Of a stretch of DNA of 33,458 bases, positions 21,453-31,494 are shown in pieces. Positions within the stretch are counted from its first letter, which is position 1. Every line of letters begins with the position of its first letter. The DNA is from a virus: the IMG/VR virus record IMGVR_UViG_3300025132_000152, positions 1-33,458 of that record, one strand, 5' to 3'. Position numbers and translations under genes: made by a program. The notes under the pieces are model-generated. The model searched no databases and had not been told where the DNA came from. It saw nothing but the letters and a program-made list of their open reading frames with translations.

Positions 21453-24274
21453 TGGCAAAACTTTCTCTTGGTCAAAGCACAGGCGACACTAGCCGTAAGA
21501 CATCTAAAAGGTTATTAGGTCAATATGGCGTTGACTCTACTATTACTACGCAATCTATAACTCCTCCTGGACTAAAGCCTTCTGCTTCTATTGTTGACAC
21601 TTACCAGCAAGTAGAAAAGATGAACGTACCTAGCGTGCAGCTAGGAAGGTTTGCAGATATGAGCGTAGGGTTTGATAATTCAAAAGATTTACAAAATTTA
21701 GCTAACTCACTTGGACAATTTAATAGTCAACTGCAAACTACAGTTGGTACTTTAGCTAAAAGAAAGAAACAAATAGATACAGAAGCGAAAGATTTTAGTA
21801 AGAGTTTGGTACTGCAAAACTTTGGCAGTAAGAAATCTCCTGTAGAAATATTGCAAGATACCAGGCAAGATTTAAGTAATGTTATTGCAGATAAAACAAC
21901 GTCTTTAGAAGAAAAGAAGGCAGCAGAAAAACAATTAGATTATATAGACGCTAGAAACAATATATTAATACCTCACTTACAGTCGCAGAACAGAATAATA
22001 ACTATACAAACAAACGCTGCAAGCTTATCTGGCAAGGCAAAGGGTGCAATGGTAATAGCACCAGATGGAACAGAAGTGCCTTTAAGCTCTCTTCGACCAG
22101 ATAGTGATTTATATATGCAATGGAGAAAAGAATCTGTTTATGGAGATAGCAATGGGAACATAATACCTTTGACAGATAAAGAAGGGAAAGAAGTATCGGC
22201 TACTGTCGTATCTGCCTACGCAAATGATATTAATAGGCAAGAAAAAGCAGTTATACAATACAACAAAGATAAGTATGAAGATGAATCTTTAGTACACGTT
22301 GATGCTTTGGCAGGGATGCACATAACAGGGAACAGCCCAGACGATGTAATTACAAAATTAAATAATATATTAGATGACTCTAGATTTATGCAGCTGTATA
22401 GAACTAAAGAAGATAGAGATGAATTTATTAAAAAGATATTAGTCCAATGGAATCAAAAGCTTTTACTACATGGATTGCAAAACAATAAATTCCTAGAGGC
22501 AGAAGAAGCTTTTGCTCCTTGGGAGCAGCTAATGACAGGTAAGAAAGAAGACAGGATAATAACTGACAAGAAAACTGGAGATGAAACTATAAATGAAAAT
22601 TTAAAATGGTATAAGACGCAAGCTCCTGGATGGTTAATTAACACACAAACTGCATACACAAAAGCTTTAAAAGAATACAAAAGCCTTAATAAGACTACTC
22701 AGGAACAAAAAGGTAATCAAGCTATTACAGATGGTTTTACAAAAGACATACTTCCTTTGTATAAAGATATAGATAAGATGGCAGGAGAATCAGAAGATGG
22801 TTTTGCAGATCCAAAAGTAGGTCTTGAATTAAGAAAAGCTAATGAAAAGTATCAAGAGTTAAAAGAAACAATTACTGCAAACGTACCATTAGAACATCAA
22901 GCTAAAGTTCTAGAGTATGCAAACAAACTACAAAAAACTAACGATTCCTTATTTTTTGGCGCAGAAAGAACACAACTAAAAAATGACTTAAGAAAAGAGT
23001 TTAGGCAGATATTTCAAAATCCAAGATTAGCAATTAAGTTTAGAGAAAAAGTTACACGATTAACTAATGAAGGAGCTATATCAGAAGACTTTGGTATGAA
23101 TTTTATAAACAGAAGTAACAACCTTGTAGAAGGTGTAGCTGAACCTTCACAGAATTTTGCTAATGAATTAATTAGTAATGAGATGGAAAGATGGACAGGG
23201 AAAGATGGTTTCTTTTTCTCTTCTGCTTCTGGCTCAAGTGAATTTACTCTTGATGAAATGGGTGCAGCTAACAAAGCGGAAAATATGATGATTGATATGT
23301 CTAGCGATATAATTCAAAAAGGATTAAAGGATGGTAAATCAGATAATGAGATACAGGCAGAGCTAACAGAACTATTCCAAAATAATAATTTTGGCTTAGT
23401 ACTTCCAGAAAATACAGATGCAAGTGTAGGAATAACTTTTAAATCAGTTAATGATTTTAAGAACCAATATTTTGGCAGAAATTATAAGAGTGGCATAGAT
23501 AGTCAAGAAGCAAAACGACTCAAGGAAATGTATAAAAGCAATCAGCCAATGTTTGCAGAAGATGTATTTATAGAATTATTAGATGAATGGAATACCAGCG
23601 GTAAAGTTGATAGAGATGTTCAAAAGTTAATTAGAAGTTTAGGTAAGATTAATAACGGAGTAGATCCAGAAACCTTTTTTATAAATCAACTAGGCAAACA
23701 TAATATGACAGATAAAGTGCCAATAAATAATATTAAAAAATTTAATCGTGAATATGCACTACAAGAGATTGTTCCCAGGCAGCCATCATTTATAGAAAGA
23801 TTTGCTGCTGTACCTGTTAACTTATTATTTGGTGGTGCAGCTAATGCAGGAGAGTTAAGAAATACAGATCCATATAATTATCAGCCTCCAGAGGGAACAC
23901 AGACAGTTGCAGACATATTAAAGATAAGTTTAACCTCTGACTTTACGAGTGATGAAGCTGTAATTATGGCAGCCATAGGAATGGCAGAATCTAGTGGTAG
24001 ACCACTTGCACATAACACAGAAGGGGATGATAACAGTTACGGAATATTCCAAATAAATATGTTAGATAGACCTGGATTTATGATGGGAGAAGAGCGTAGA
24101 GGTCAATTTGGGTTAAACTCAAATGAACAACTGTTTGATCCATTAATCAATGCTAAAGCTGCTAAGTATATTTATGATATGCAAGGCTTTGAAGCATGGA
24201 CAGTTTACAGAACAGGTGCTTACTTAAAGTATCTACCAGCAGCGCAAGAAGCTCTAAAATCACTTTCTAATTAA
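21452..24274 (+). CDS. Internal virion protein C (gp15-like) with C-terminal lysozyme domain
   Basis: A 940-residue protein (T7 gp15 has 747). Residues 1 to about 800 are mainly helical, as expected for the gp15 ejectosome tube in the periplasm. The last 110 residues form a lytic transglycosylase (SLT/lysozyme-like) domain: MAESSGRP with the probable catalytic Glu846, NSYGIFQIN (861-869), and FEAWTVYRTGAYLKYL near the end. It would open peptidoglycan for DNA entry. In T7 this activity lies at the N-terminus of gp16, so here the domain sits on the other side of the gene boundary. A Pro-rich and Gly-rich linker lies at about 800-825. The stop is 2 nt before the next ATG. Confidence 0.9.
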   Translation: MAKLSLGQSTGDTSRKTSKRLLGQYGVDSTITTQSITPPGLKPSASIVDTYQQVEKMNVPSVQLGRFADMSVGFDNSKDLQNLANSLGQFNSQLQTTVGTLAKRKKQIDTEAKDFSKSLVLQNFGSKKSPVEILQDTRQDLSNVIADKTTSLEEKKAAEKQLDYIDARNNILIPHLQSQNRIITIQTNAASLSGKAKGAMVIAPDGTEVPLSSLRPDSDLYMQWRKESVYGDSNGNIIPLTDKEGKEVSATVVSAYANDINRQEKAVIQYNKDKYEDESLVHVDALAGMHITGNSPDDVITKLNNILDDSRFMQLYRTKEDRDEFIKKILVQWNQKLLLHGLQNNKFLEAEEAFAPWEQLMTGKKEDRIITDKKTGDETINENLKWYKTQAPGWLINTQTAYTKALKEYKSLNKTTQEQKGNQAITDGFTKDILPLYKDIDKMAGESEDGFADPKVGLELRKANEKYQELKETITANVPLEHQAKVLEYANKLQKTNDSLFFGAERTQLKNDLRKEFRQIFQNPRLAIKFREKVTRLTNEGAISEDFGMNFINRSNNLVEGVAEPSQNFANELISNEMERWTGKDGFFFSSASGSSEFTLDEMGAANKAENMMIDMSSDIIQKGLKDGKSDNEIQAELTELFQNNNFGLVLPENTDASVGITFKSVNDFKNQYFGRNYKSGIDSQEAKRLKEMYKSNQPMFAEDVFIELLDEWNTSGKVDRDVQKLIRSLGKINNGVDPETFFINQLGKHNMTDKVPINNIKKFNREYALQEIVPRQPSFIERFAAVPVNLLFGGAANAGELRNTDPYNYQPPEGTQTVADILKISLTSDFTSDEAVIMAAIGMAESSGRPLAHNTEGDDNSYGIFQINMLDRPGFMMGEERRGQFGLNSNEQLFDPLINAKAAKYIYDMQGFEAWTVYRTGAYLKYLPAAQEALKSLSN

Positions 24275-24276
24275 TC

Positions 24277-27200
24277 ATGCCAATAGAAATTTATAAAGAC
24301 GAAGAAGGCAACGAAAAGAAGCGTTACGTTCTACCTCAAGGGGTAGCTGTTGAAGAAGAGTCACAAGTACAAGATCAAGAAACAAGTAATAATGACGATG
24401 ATTTTGGAGATGCTATAGGAAGAACTCTTGCACAAGGTGGTCGTGATTTAATACAAAACATATACGATGCAGGATATGACACTTTAGCTGACTTAGGTTT
24501 TCAAGATAACGCAGGAAAAACAGATAGATTTACAGGAGAAGAAGCACCTCCAGGGTTGCAATTTGGTTTAAGAAATCCATTCCAGGGAGAAGACGAGGCA
24601 GGAAATGATTACAGAGGGCTAATGCGTCTTAACCCTTTAATGAAATACAGAGAAGAAGGAGACAACAGAGGATTACTAGGTTTAACTCCTACATCTTTTG
24701 ACAAGCCTGACGCACCTTTACCTTTGTATGGAAAGCCGTTACCAGAGTTTGCAGAGAACGGAGCAGAAAGATTTGTTGGGCAAATGATTTCTTCCATATC
24801 GCAGTTTATGATTATTGCGAAAGGATTAAAAGCTAGAGGAATAAAAGTACCTCAAGTACCTATTGGGGGAGCAAAAGCAAAAGCATTATTAAAGACTCCT
24901 GGAGCAAAAGGAATAGTACAAAGAACAGGAGGTAGGTTTATTAGAGGAGCGCAAGAAGGATGGTTGCCTGGTGCAATAAATGATGTTGCGCTAGAAGATC
25001 CTTGGGATGGTAACGCTGCAACTATGTTTAGCGCAATGCTTCCAGATGGAGAAATTAAAGAATTAGTAAATGCTTTTCAAGTAGACGAAGACGATAGCCG
25101 AGCAGAGGCTATGTTAAAGAATGGAATTATAGGTACATTCTTAGCTGGCCCATTATTAGGAGGTGCTGTAGAGCAGATTGGTGGTGCAAAAAGAGAAGGC
25201 GTAATATTAGTAAATGCTTTTGCAGATTATTTAACTAAAGGAGCAAAGGTAGCTAAAAAATTAGATATAGAAAGAGGTGTAAAAAATCCATTCAAACCAG
25301 CTACAGATAAACAAGTAGAAGAGATAGGAATAGTAAAACTTACAGGTAGAGAAAAGAAATCAGCAGCAGATCAAGCTGTAGAGATAATTGAGAAGCAAGA
25401 CAAGATACAAAAATCAAAAGATTTTCAAGGAACAACAGGAACACAACTAAGAACAGATGGAATATCAGAAGAACAGCTAGGTACTGGAGAAGCGTTGCGA
25501 CAATACGAAGCAGCAGAGAAAAACTTAAAGACTGTTATATCGAGAACAAAGCACATAGCAGAATTACAAGGAGGTATTGACACAACTAAAAATGTAGATA
25601 TACAGCCTCCTACTAGCGAAAGTATGGCGACTATAGATACCAATAGTATTCTTGTAGATCCAAAAAGATTTCAATTTAAAGATTTGGGTAGGTTAAATAA
25701 AGTTGGTACAAGTGGATCTTTAAGAAATATTGCTACATATAACAGCGATTTAGCTGGTGTAATAAGTGTGTGGAAAGACCCTGTAGACGGACAGACTTAT
25801 GTGGTTAATGGTCACAACAGATTAGCAGCTGCAAAGATAAATAACTTTCCAACAATGAATGTTAGATACCTAGAAGCTCCAGATGCAGAAACAGCAAAGG
25901 TAAAAGGTGCTATGCAAAACATTGCAGAAGGCAATGGTACAGGTGTTGACGCAGCAAAAATAATGAGAAGCACAAAGATGGGTGCAGCAGAAATGATGAA
26001 GCAAGGTATAAGCCCAAGTGGTGCTGTAATGAAAAAAGCAATACCTTTGTCTAAACTTCCAGGGTCTTTATTTGACCAGGTAGCTGCTGGAAAAATGACA
26101 GAAGATATGGGAGCAGCTATAGGAAGTAGCAATGCACCAGATCAAGTAATGTTTGACTTAGCTAAAGCTGCTAATAAGAAAGGTTGGAGTGCTAATAAAA
26201 CAGCAGAAGCTGCAAGTATTGCTCAATTTGCAAAGGTTAGCGAAGGTGTAGACCCTAACGCATTGCCTTTACCTGGCTTCGATAAGCTTATAACTTCTAA
26301 TTTTGAAAATATATTAAACGTCAGAATAGCTATAAGGTCGCAATTAAGGTCAGAAATTAACGCATTAGGTGTAGCTGCTAACGCAAAGAAAGCAGGAACC
26401 TTAGAAAGTGTTGGTAATGTAATTGATGTTGACGCAAGTAAAGCTGCAAGAGATGAATCTATGCAGGGAGAATTAATATTTAACAGGCTTGCAAATTTAA
26501 GTGGGCCATTAAATGATGTTATCAATGAGTTAGCAAAGAAAGTAAAAGGAAACACTAGGGCAGCTACTGTCGTACAAGGCAATATTAAAAAGATTAAAAA
26601 CGCTATAACTCAGGAAAATATAAAACCTCCAACACCTGTAAAGCAAACTCCTATAGCTCCAGAAAACGTAGTTAAAAACAATCCTACAGAAATTAACAAA
26701 AAACCTGATTTAAAAAATGTTCAAGTTACTGTAGAGCCAACAAAAGTAGGAACTACAAACACAACTGTAGAGCCAACACTTCCTAAAGATTTAAAAAGAA
26801 AAGATATTAACTATAGAGGTATGCGTGTATCTTTTGCTACTGACATTGATTACGCTGCATACGTTGTAACTAAAAAAACAGGTGGAGTAATTCGTGTAGA
26901 AACTCAAGGAGGTAGTAAAAGAAATGCTGATTATTTAAACTTTTTAATGAATGATGTCGGTTTTACAGAGCAAGATATTATTAGAATAAAAAGCAGAATA
27001 TTAGAAAATCTTTCCAATAACTACGCATCTGGATCAACATGGCGTTTTACAGGTAAAGGTAATTATTATTTCTTAGGATTAAAGCCTGGTCAACTTAATT
27101 TAGATCCTCTTAATGGAATAAATCCAATACACAAAAGATCTTACGGAACTTTAGGTAACGATTACTCAGGAGCTACTTTATTAAATTACAGAGAAAAGTT

Positions 27201-30200
27201 TGAGTTAGTAGAAGAGATAGAAAGAATGGCTGGAAAAGGTGTAAATATACAGTTTGTGAGAGAGTTGGAAGGCACGCTTACAACTAAACAAGCAGCAGAT
27301 TATGGACTAACAGAAGGAGATAGTTATAGCGCAGCTGGAGAATTTATTTCTGGTAAGAATCCAGCAGATGATTTGATAATGATTTCTATGTTTAGTAAGG
27401 GTGGTTATAGAGGATTTAGCAGTTTACTAAGAACTGCTTTTCACGAATCATTCCACAGGATACAAAAAAGATTACTTAGCAAAGCAGATAAAGAAGCTCT
27501 TATTGCAGGAGAGAAAGAAATAAGAGAGTTAGCTGCTAAAACTATGCCAGAGTTTAGAGAAAGCATCCTTGATGGCACATTAGGTAGACAAGAAATAGAA
27601 GCTATAGCGTTTAGTGATTGGTATATGCGTAATACAGATTATCCAAAAGCAACCTGGTCAGAGCCTTTTAGAAAAATTGCACAGATTATTGAACGTACTG
27701 GCAACTTCTTAAAAGGTAGAGGTTATCAAACCTGGGATGACGTATTTGAAAGATCAATGCGTGGAGAAACAGCAGAGCAAGCTTTAGGAGACAGTATATC
27801 TGCACCAGCTACACAATTAGCTATAGATCCTCCAGACCCAGACTCATTTACAAAAGCATTTGACGACAACTTAGAGGCAATAAACAACGGAGATATGTCT
27901 ATCGAGGATGCACTAGCTAACGATGCAAGAAGATTAATTAGTCGTAGTGGTAAAACACAATATGTAGAATCTCCTACTGAAGCAACGCTTGCAGCAAATA
28001 AAACTATTAATGATGTACTTTACCAGCATCTTTTTGATAGAGCAGAAGCTACAGGCATACCTACTCTTAGCCAGGCTGTTGTTTTTAGAGGTGCTATAAA
28101 CTTTTTAAAAGAACACGGAGGAGATGCAGAGACATTAATACCATTAGTAGAACGTGCATTAAAAGGTGATCTTAAATCACAAGAAGATTTAATAGCTATA
28201 AGAGCATTGCAAATACAAAGAGATAGAGTTCTTAAGAAGTTAGGAGTACAAGCCCAGGCTTACATGAGTGCAGCTGGAACAGAAAAGGCGACTGAATTAC
28301 AAGGATTAAAAGCAATGTTAGGAGATCAAATAAAACTAGATATTGCTTATATGAGTCCATTAAGAAAGTCAGCCCAGGTTTTAAATCTTGGTAAAACTAT
28401 GTTTAGAGATGACATAGACTTAGCTGATTTACCTAGTGAAGTAACACTTAGAAAAGGTACATCTAAAGAAAGCGGAGAAAAAGCACTTGCAGATGGTTTT
28501 GACACAACGCAAGAAACAGGATCTATGGGTCAAGCTGTTTACTTTACTACTGATGAAGGCAGCATTAAATTACAAGATGGGTTTGACAATGCAGAGGTAT
28601 ATGGCGATTTGATAAACGACATAAAAATATTAGATTTATCTGCAATGAATAAAAGGGTAACTGACCTTATAACTGATTTAGGTTTAGGACAACCTAAGAA
28701 AACAAAAAATGGATTGGAACTGACACCAGAACAAATAGAAGGTGTAAAAGCATTTTTAGCAGAAAGAGGTTATGCAGGAATAAGATATGAACCTAGAGAT
28801 ACTGGTCGCCCTAATGCGCCAGCAGATGAAATAGCTATCTTTGATAACAATTCTGCAAACAGAATAGTAGGTTCTGATGCAAGCGTACCTCCAACAGCTA
28901 CTCCTGATGCGCCTAAGAGAACATTATTAGAGCAAGCTATCAGTAAATCTAATGATGTATTAAATGAAAAGCTAGATCCAGACTTATTAGAAGCTATTGA
29001 TAACGGAAAATTAACCCCAGAAGCAGAACAAGCTGGCGATGTAATGGTTGCTATTACAAATTATGCACAACAAAACAAAGGTTTTAATAAGCATTTTACT
29101 GATCTTATAGAACAGACACCAGACAAGTCACTTACAAGTAAAAGACTTCTTAACTACTATCGAGGCGCAATTTTATTATCAGGCGAAACTACCTGGAAAA
29201 TGATGATAGGTGGTTTATACAGAGCAGCTACATTGCCTGTAATACAAAGCATGGGAGGCTTTACTCAAGGTTTTGCCCAATCACTCAAAGGAAATAAAGG
29301 AGCAGCATATAAGAGCTACAGAAGGGCAAGGTTAAGCGCAATGCTTTATGGAAAATACTATCAAAATCTAGGTAATGCTTTACGCCTAATGAAAGCAACT
29401 ATTTTAGAAAACGAAACATTTGGAAATTTAGGCGTGGATCAAATGCAACTAAGAGGAGAAAGCAAATATAACCCTGTAGAACAAATGAATTTAGGTAGTT
29501 CTAATTTAGAAATAAACAAAAAGAATGATATATGGTACACAGATCCAAATAATAAAAACTGGATTGCTAATACACTTGTAAGAGTTGCATCTGTTGTTCC
29601 TAAAACTACAGGTAGATTAGCTGGATCTGTTGATACTCTTATGAGTTCATTGGTTGGGCCAAGTCAAGAATGGGTTAGATATGTAGACCAGGAGTTATAT
29701 AAAGCAGAGACAGTATTAGGTATGCGCCCTGGATCTAACGAAGCTTGGGAGTACGCAAGCAATAAAGCAACTGAACTAGTAAAAGCTGAAATGGTTGACG
29801 TTACTTTATCTAGTGGAAAAACAATACAAAACGCAGCACTTACAGGTCAAAATGGAAAATACGTTATGGATTGGGTTAACTTTACTGACTCTTTAGATGT
29901 TGTTCCAGCACCTCGTACTTACGAATATGGAGTTAGAGAGGCAAGAGAAAGTGGTATAACTGATCCTACTGAAGTCCATAACCACGCAAAATCGTATGTT
30001 GATAACGACTCTAATATTTTTAAAGAAAATAAAGTCGCAGGAGCAGCACAATTTTTAGGTGGCATACCTAAAGCTATGGGTAATCTTGTAGAAAATAACC
30101 CTGCCTTTGGTCTTATTTATCCTTTACCTAGAGGGCCAGTAAACATTGTAAAAGCAAGTGCAAGGTCGTTGGGTGTTACTGCACCATTAGTAGATACATT

Positions 30201-31494
30201 TTGGAGAGATTTAACATCAGAAGATGTATTTGCTAGAGATAGAGCTATAGGAGAAATATCGTTTGGTATTACTACTCTTATGTCAGGAATTGCTTTATAC
30301 AACACAGGTTTAGTAGAGTTTACTGGGTTTAGGTCGCCTAATTACAGACGTAGAGAGATAGGTGCTGAAGGTACAGAAAGAGGTAGAGAGCCAATGAGTA
30401 TTAGATTTAAAAATCCATTTTCTGATGGAGAAGAATGGTCAGACTATTATTCACTGCAAACATTAGATACATTGTCTAATATTTTTGGATCAATAGGTGA
30501 GTATGTAGAGTTTGGTAATAGCGTTACAGAAGAACAGAAAGAAGAAGCTTTATCAACACAAGTATTAGCTATAGCTCATGTAGCAAGATCGCTAGGTGCT
30601 GGTCAGTTTACAAAATCTATACTATCTAGTATTACAGAGTTGTTTGACGTTGTAGCTGGCTTCGACCAAGACTCTCAAAGAAAATCTAAAAAAGGTACAA
30701 CTGATTCATTTAGTAGGTACATAGAAAGAAGATTGTCAGGATTTATGCCAGCATTTGTTAGAAAAATGAACACAGGAGGTATGAGAAGAGACATTGTTGC
30801 AAGTGAACTACCGTATCCATTTAGTATTGTTGAGAACACTTTTTCAAGATATGTACAACAAGTACCTGGATTTAACGAAGCAATACCTCCTGTACTTCAT
30901 AATTTTTCTGGAGAGCCAATAAACGAAAGACATTATGCTGGTACAAACGCAATACCAGAAGATATGCCTTGGATGAAGTATTTATATAACTTACTAACTC
31001 CTGCTTCTGCTTTTCCTAGTCGCACTAAATCAGCACATCCTGTAGATGTAGAGCTAAGTAAGCTTTATGGTAAAGGTGCTAACTATTTACCCTGGCATAA
31101 CAACATATTTAATATTCCAGGAGAAGTTTTAAATAAAGATGAATTAAATAGATTAATAGTTATAGGTACACAAGAAATTAAAAACTCAGCAGGAAATACT
31201 TTATGGGAAGAGCTAACAGATTTAGTGACAATAGATTCAACTTATGCTGGTTTACCTTATGATGTAAGTAGTGAAATCGAGTCTGGAAGAATGACTATGA
31301 TTAAAGAAAAAGTTAAATATTTTAGAGAAACTGCAATGAAACAATACTTAGAAGAAAGACCTGATATTAAAAAGTTATTAGACGAAAGAGATCAAAAGAT
31401 TGTAGACAAGAACTTTATGAGGGATAATCTAAATAAGATACGAGAAAAACAAAATCGTATTGAATCTAAGCAATTCCTAGACCAACTTAACTAA
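24277..31494 (+). CDS. Giant internal virion protein D (gp16-like) with effector-like domains
   Basis: A 2405-residue protein, nearly twice T7 gp16 (1318). Position after gp14- and gp15-like genes and before the tail fibre makes it the gp16 equivalent, which is ejected and spans the inner membrane. Visible parts: an acidic N-terminus and helical regions (1 to about 440); a ParB/Srx-like domain about 450-600, with VVNGHNRLAAAK (GHNR 512-515); a long linker rich in Pro, Thr and Lys (about 775-840); an alpha/beta domain from about 845 leading into a zincin-like HESFH (1056-1060) with a possible third ligand Glu1106 or Glu1108; an ADP-ribosyltransferase-like domain about 1380-1530 (LRKGTS 1391-1396, GQAVYFTTD 1418-1426, DEIAIFD 1517-1523); and a long C-terminal gp16-like region (about 1545-2405). 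No lysozyme domain was seen here. The gene is one uninterrupted frame and its stop overlaps the tail fibre ATG. Domain calls are from motif reading only. Confidence 0.85.
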   Translation: MPIEIYKDEEGNEKKRYVLPQGVAVEEESQVQDQETSNNDDDFGDAIGRTLAQGGRDLIQNIYDAGYDTLADLGFQDNAGKTDRFTGEEAPPGLQFGLRNPFQGEDEAGNDYRGLMRLNPLMKYREEGDNRGLLGLTPTSFDKPDAPLPLYGKPLPEFAENGAERFVGQMISSISQFMIIAKGLKARGIKVPQVPIGGAKAKALLKTPGAKGIVQRTGGRFIRGAQEGWLPGAINDVALEDPWDGNAATMFSAMLPDGEIKELVNAFQVDEDDSRAEAMLKNGIIGTFLAGPLLGGAVEQIGGAKREGVILVNAFADYLTKGAKVAKKLDIERGVKNPFKPATDKQVEEIGIVKLTGREKKSAADQAVEIIEKQDKIQKSKDFQGTTGTQLRTDGISEEQLGTGEALRQYEAAEKNLKTVISRTKHIAELQGGIDTTKNVDIQPPTSESMATIDTNSILVDPKRFQFKDLGRLNKVGTSGSLRNIATYNSDLAGVISVWKDPVDGQTYVVNGHNRLAAAKINNFPTMNVRYLEAPDAETAKVKGAMQNIAEGNGTGVDAAKIMRSTKMGAAEMMKQGISPSGAVMKKAIPLSKLPGSLFDQVAAGKMTEDMGAAIGSSNAPDQVMFDLAKAANKKGWSANKTAEAASIAQFAKVSEGVDPNALPLPGFDKLITSNFENILNVRIAIRSQLRSEINALGVAANAKKAGTLESVGNVIDVDASKAARDESMQGELIFNRLANLSGPLNDVINELAKKVKGNTRAATVVQGNIKKIKNAITQENIKPPTPVKQTPIAPENVVKNNPTEINKKPDLKNVQVTVEPTKVGTTNTTVEPTLPKDLKRKDINYRGMRVSFATDIDYAAYVVTKKTGGVIRVETQGGSKRNADYLNFLMNDVGFTEQDIIRIKSRILENLSNNYASGSTWRFTGKGNYYFLGLKPGQLNLDPLNGINPIHKRSYGTLGNDYSGATLLNYREKFELVEEIERMAGKGVNIQFVRELEGTLTTKQAADYGLTEGDSYSAAGEFISGKNPADDLIMISMFSKGGYRGFSSLLRTAFHESFHRIQKRLLSKADKEALIAGEKEIRELAAKTMPEFRESILDGTLGRQEIEAIAFSDWYMRNTDYPKATWSEPFRKIAQIIERTGNFLKGRGYQTWDDVFERSMRGETAEQALGDSISAPATQLAIDPPDPDSFTKAFDDNLEAINNGDMSIEDALANDARRLISRSGKTQYVESPTEATLAANKTINDVLYQHLFDRAEATGIPTLSQAVVFRGAINFLKEHGGDAETLIPLVERALKGDLKSQEDLIAIRALQIQRDRVLKKLGVQAQAYMSAAGTEKATELQGLKAMLGDQIKLDIAYMSPLRKSAQVLNLGKTMFRDDIDLADLPSEVTLRKGTSKESGEKALADGFDTTQETGSMGQAVYFTTDEGSIKLQDGFDNAEVYGDLINDIKILDLSAMNKRVTDLITDLGLGQPKKTKNGLELTPEQIEGVKAFLAERGYAGIRYEPRDTGRPNAPADEIAIFDNNSANRIVGSDASVPPTATPDAPKRTLLEQAISKSNDVLNEKLDPDLLEAIDNGKLTPEAEQAGDVMVAITNYAQQNKGFNKHFTDLIEQTPDKSLTSKRLLNYYRGAILLSGETTWKMMIGGLYRAATLPVIQSMGGFTQGFAQSLKGNKGAAYKSYRRARLSAMLYGKYYQNLGNALRLMKATILENETFGNLGVDQMQLRGESKYNPVEQMNLGSSNLEINKKNDIWYTDPNNKNWIANTLVRVASVVPKTTGRLAGSVDTLMSSLVGPSQEWVRYVDQELYKAETVLGMRPGSNEAWEYASNKATELVKAEMVDVTLSSGKTIQNAALTGQNGKYVMDWVNFTDSLDVVPAPRTYEYGVREARESGITDPTEVHNHAKSYVDNDSNIFKENKVAGAAQFLGGIPKAMGNLVENNPAFGLIYPLPRGPVNIVKASARSLGVTAPLVDTFWRDLTSEDVFARDRAIGEISFGITTLMSGIALYNTGLVEFTGFRSPNYRRREIGAEGTERGREPMSIRFKNPFSDGEEWSDYYSLQTLDTLSNIFGSIGEYVEFGNSVTEEQKEEALSTQVLAIAHVARSLGAGQFTKSILSSITELFDVVAGFDQDSQRKSKKGTTDSFSRYIERRLSGFMPAFVRKMNTGGMRRDIVASELPYPFSIVENTFSRYVQQVPGFNEAIPPVLHNFSGEPINERHYAGTNAIPEDMPWMKYLYNLLTPASAFPSRTKSAHPVDVELSKLYGKGANYLPWHNNIFNIPGEVLNKDELNRLIVIGTQEIKNSAGNTLWEELTDLVTIDSTYAGLPYDVSSEIESGRMTMIKEKVKYFRETAMKQYLEERPDIKKLLDERDQKIVDKNFMRDNLNKIREKQNRIESKQFLDQLN

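Noticed and set aside
26223-26582. Minus-strand frames of about 60-120 residues opposite the giant gene (24609-30305)
   Set aside because: They lie wholly within a continuous 2405-codon gene, lack ribosome binding sites and have hydrophobic compositions typical of antisense reading.
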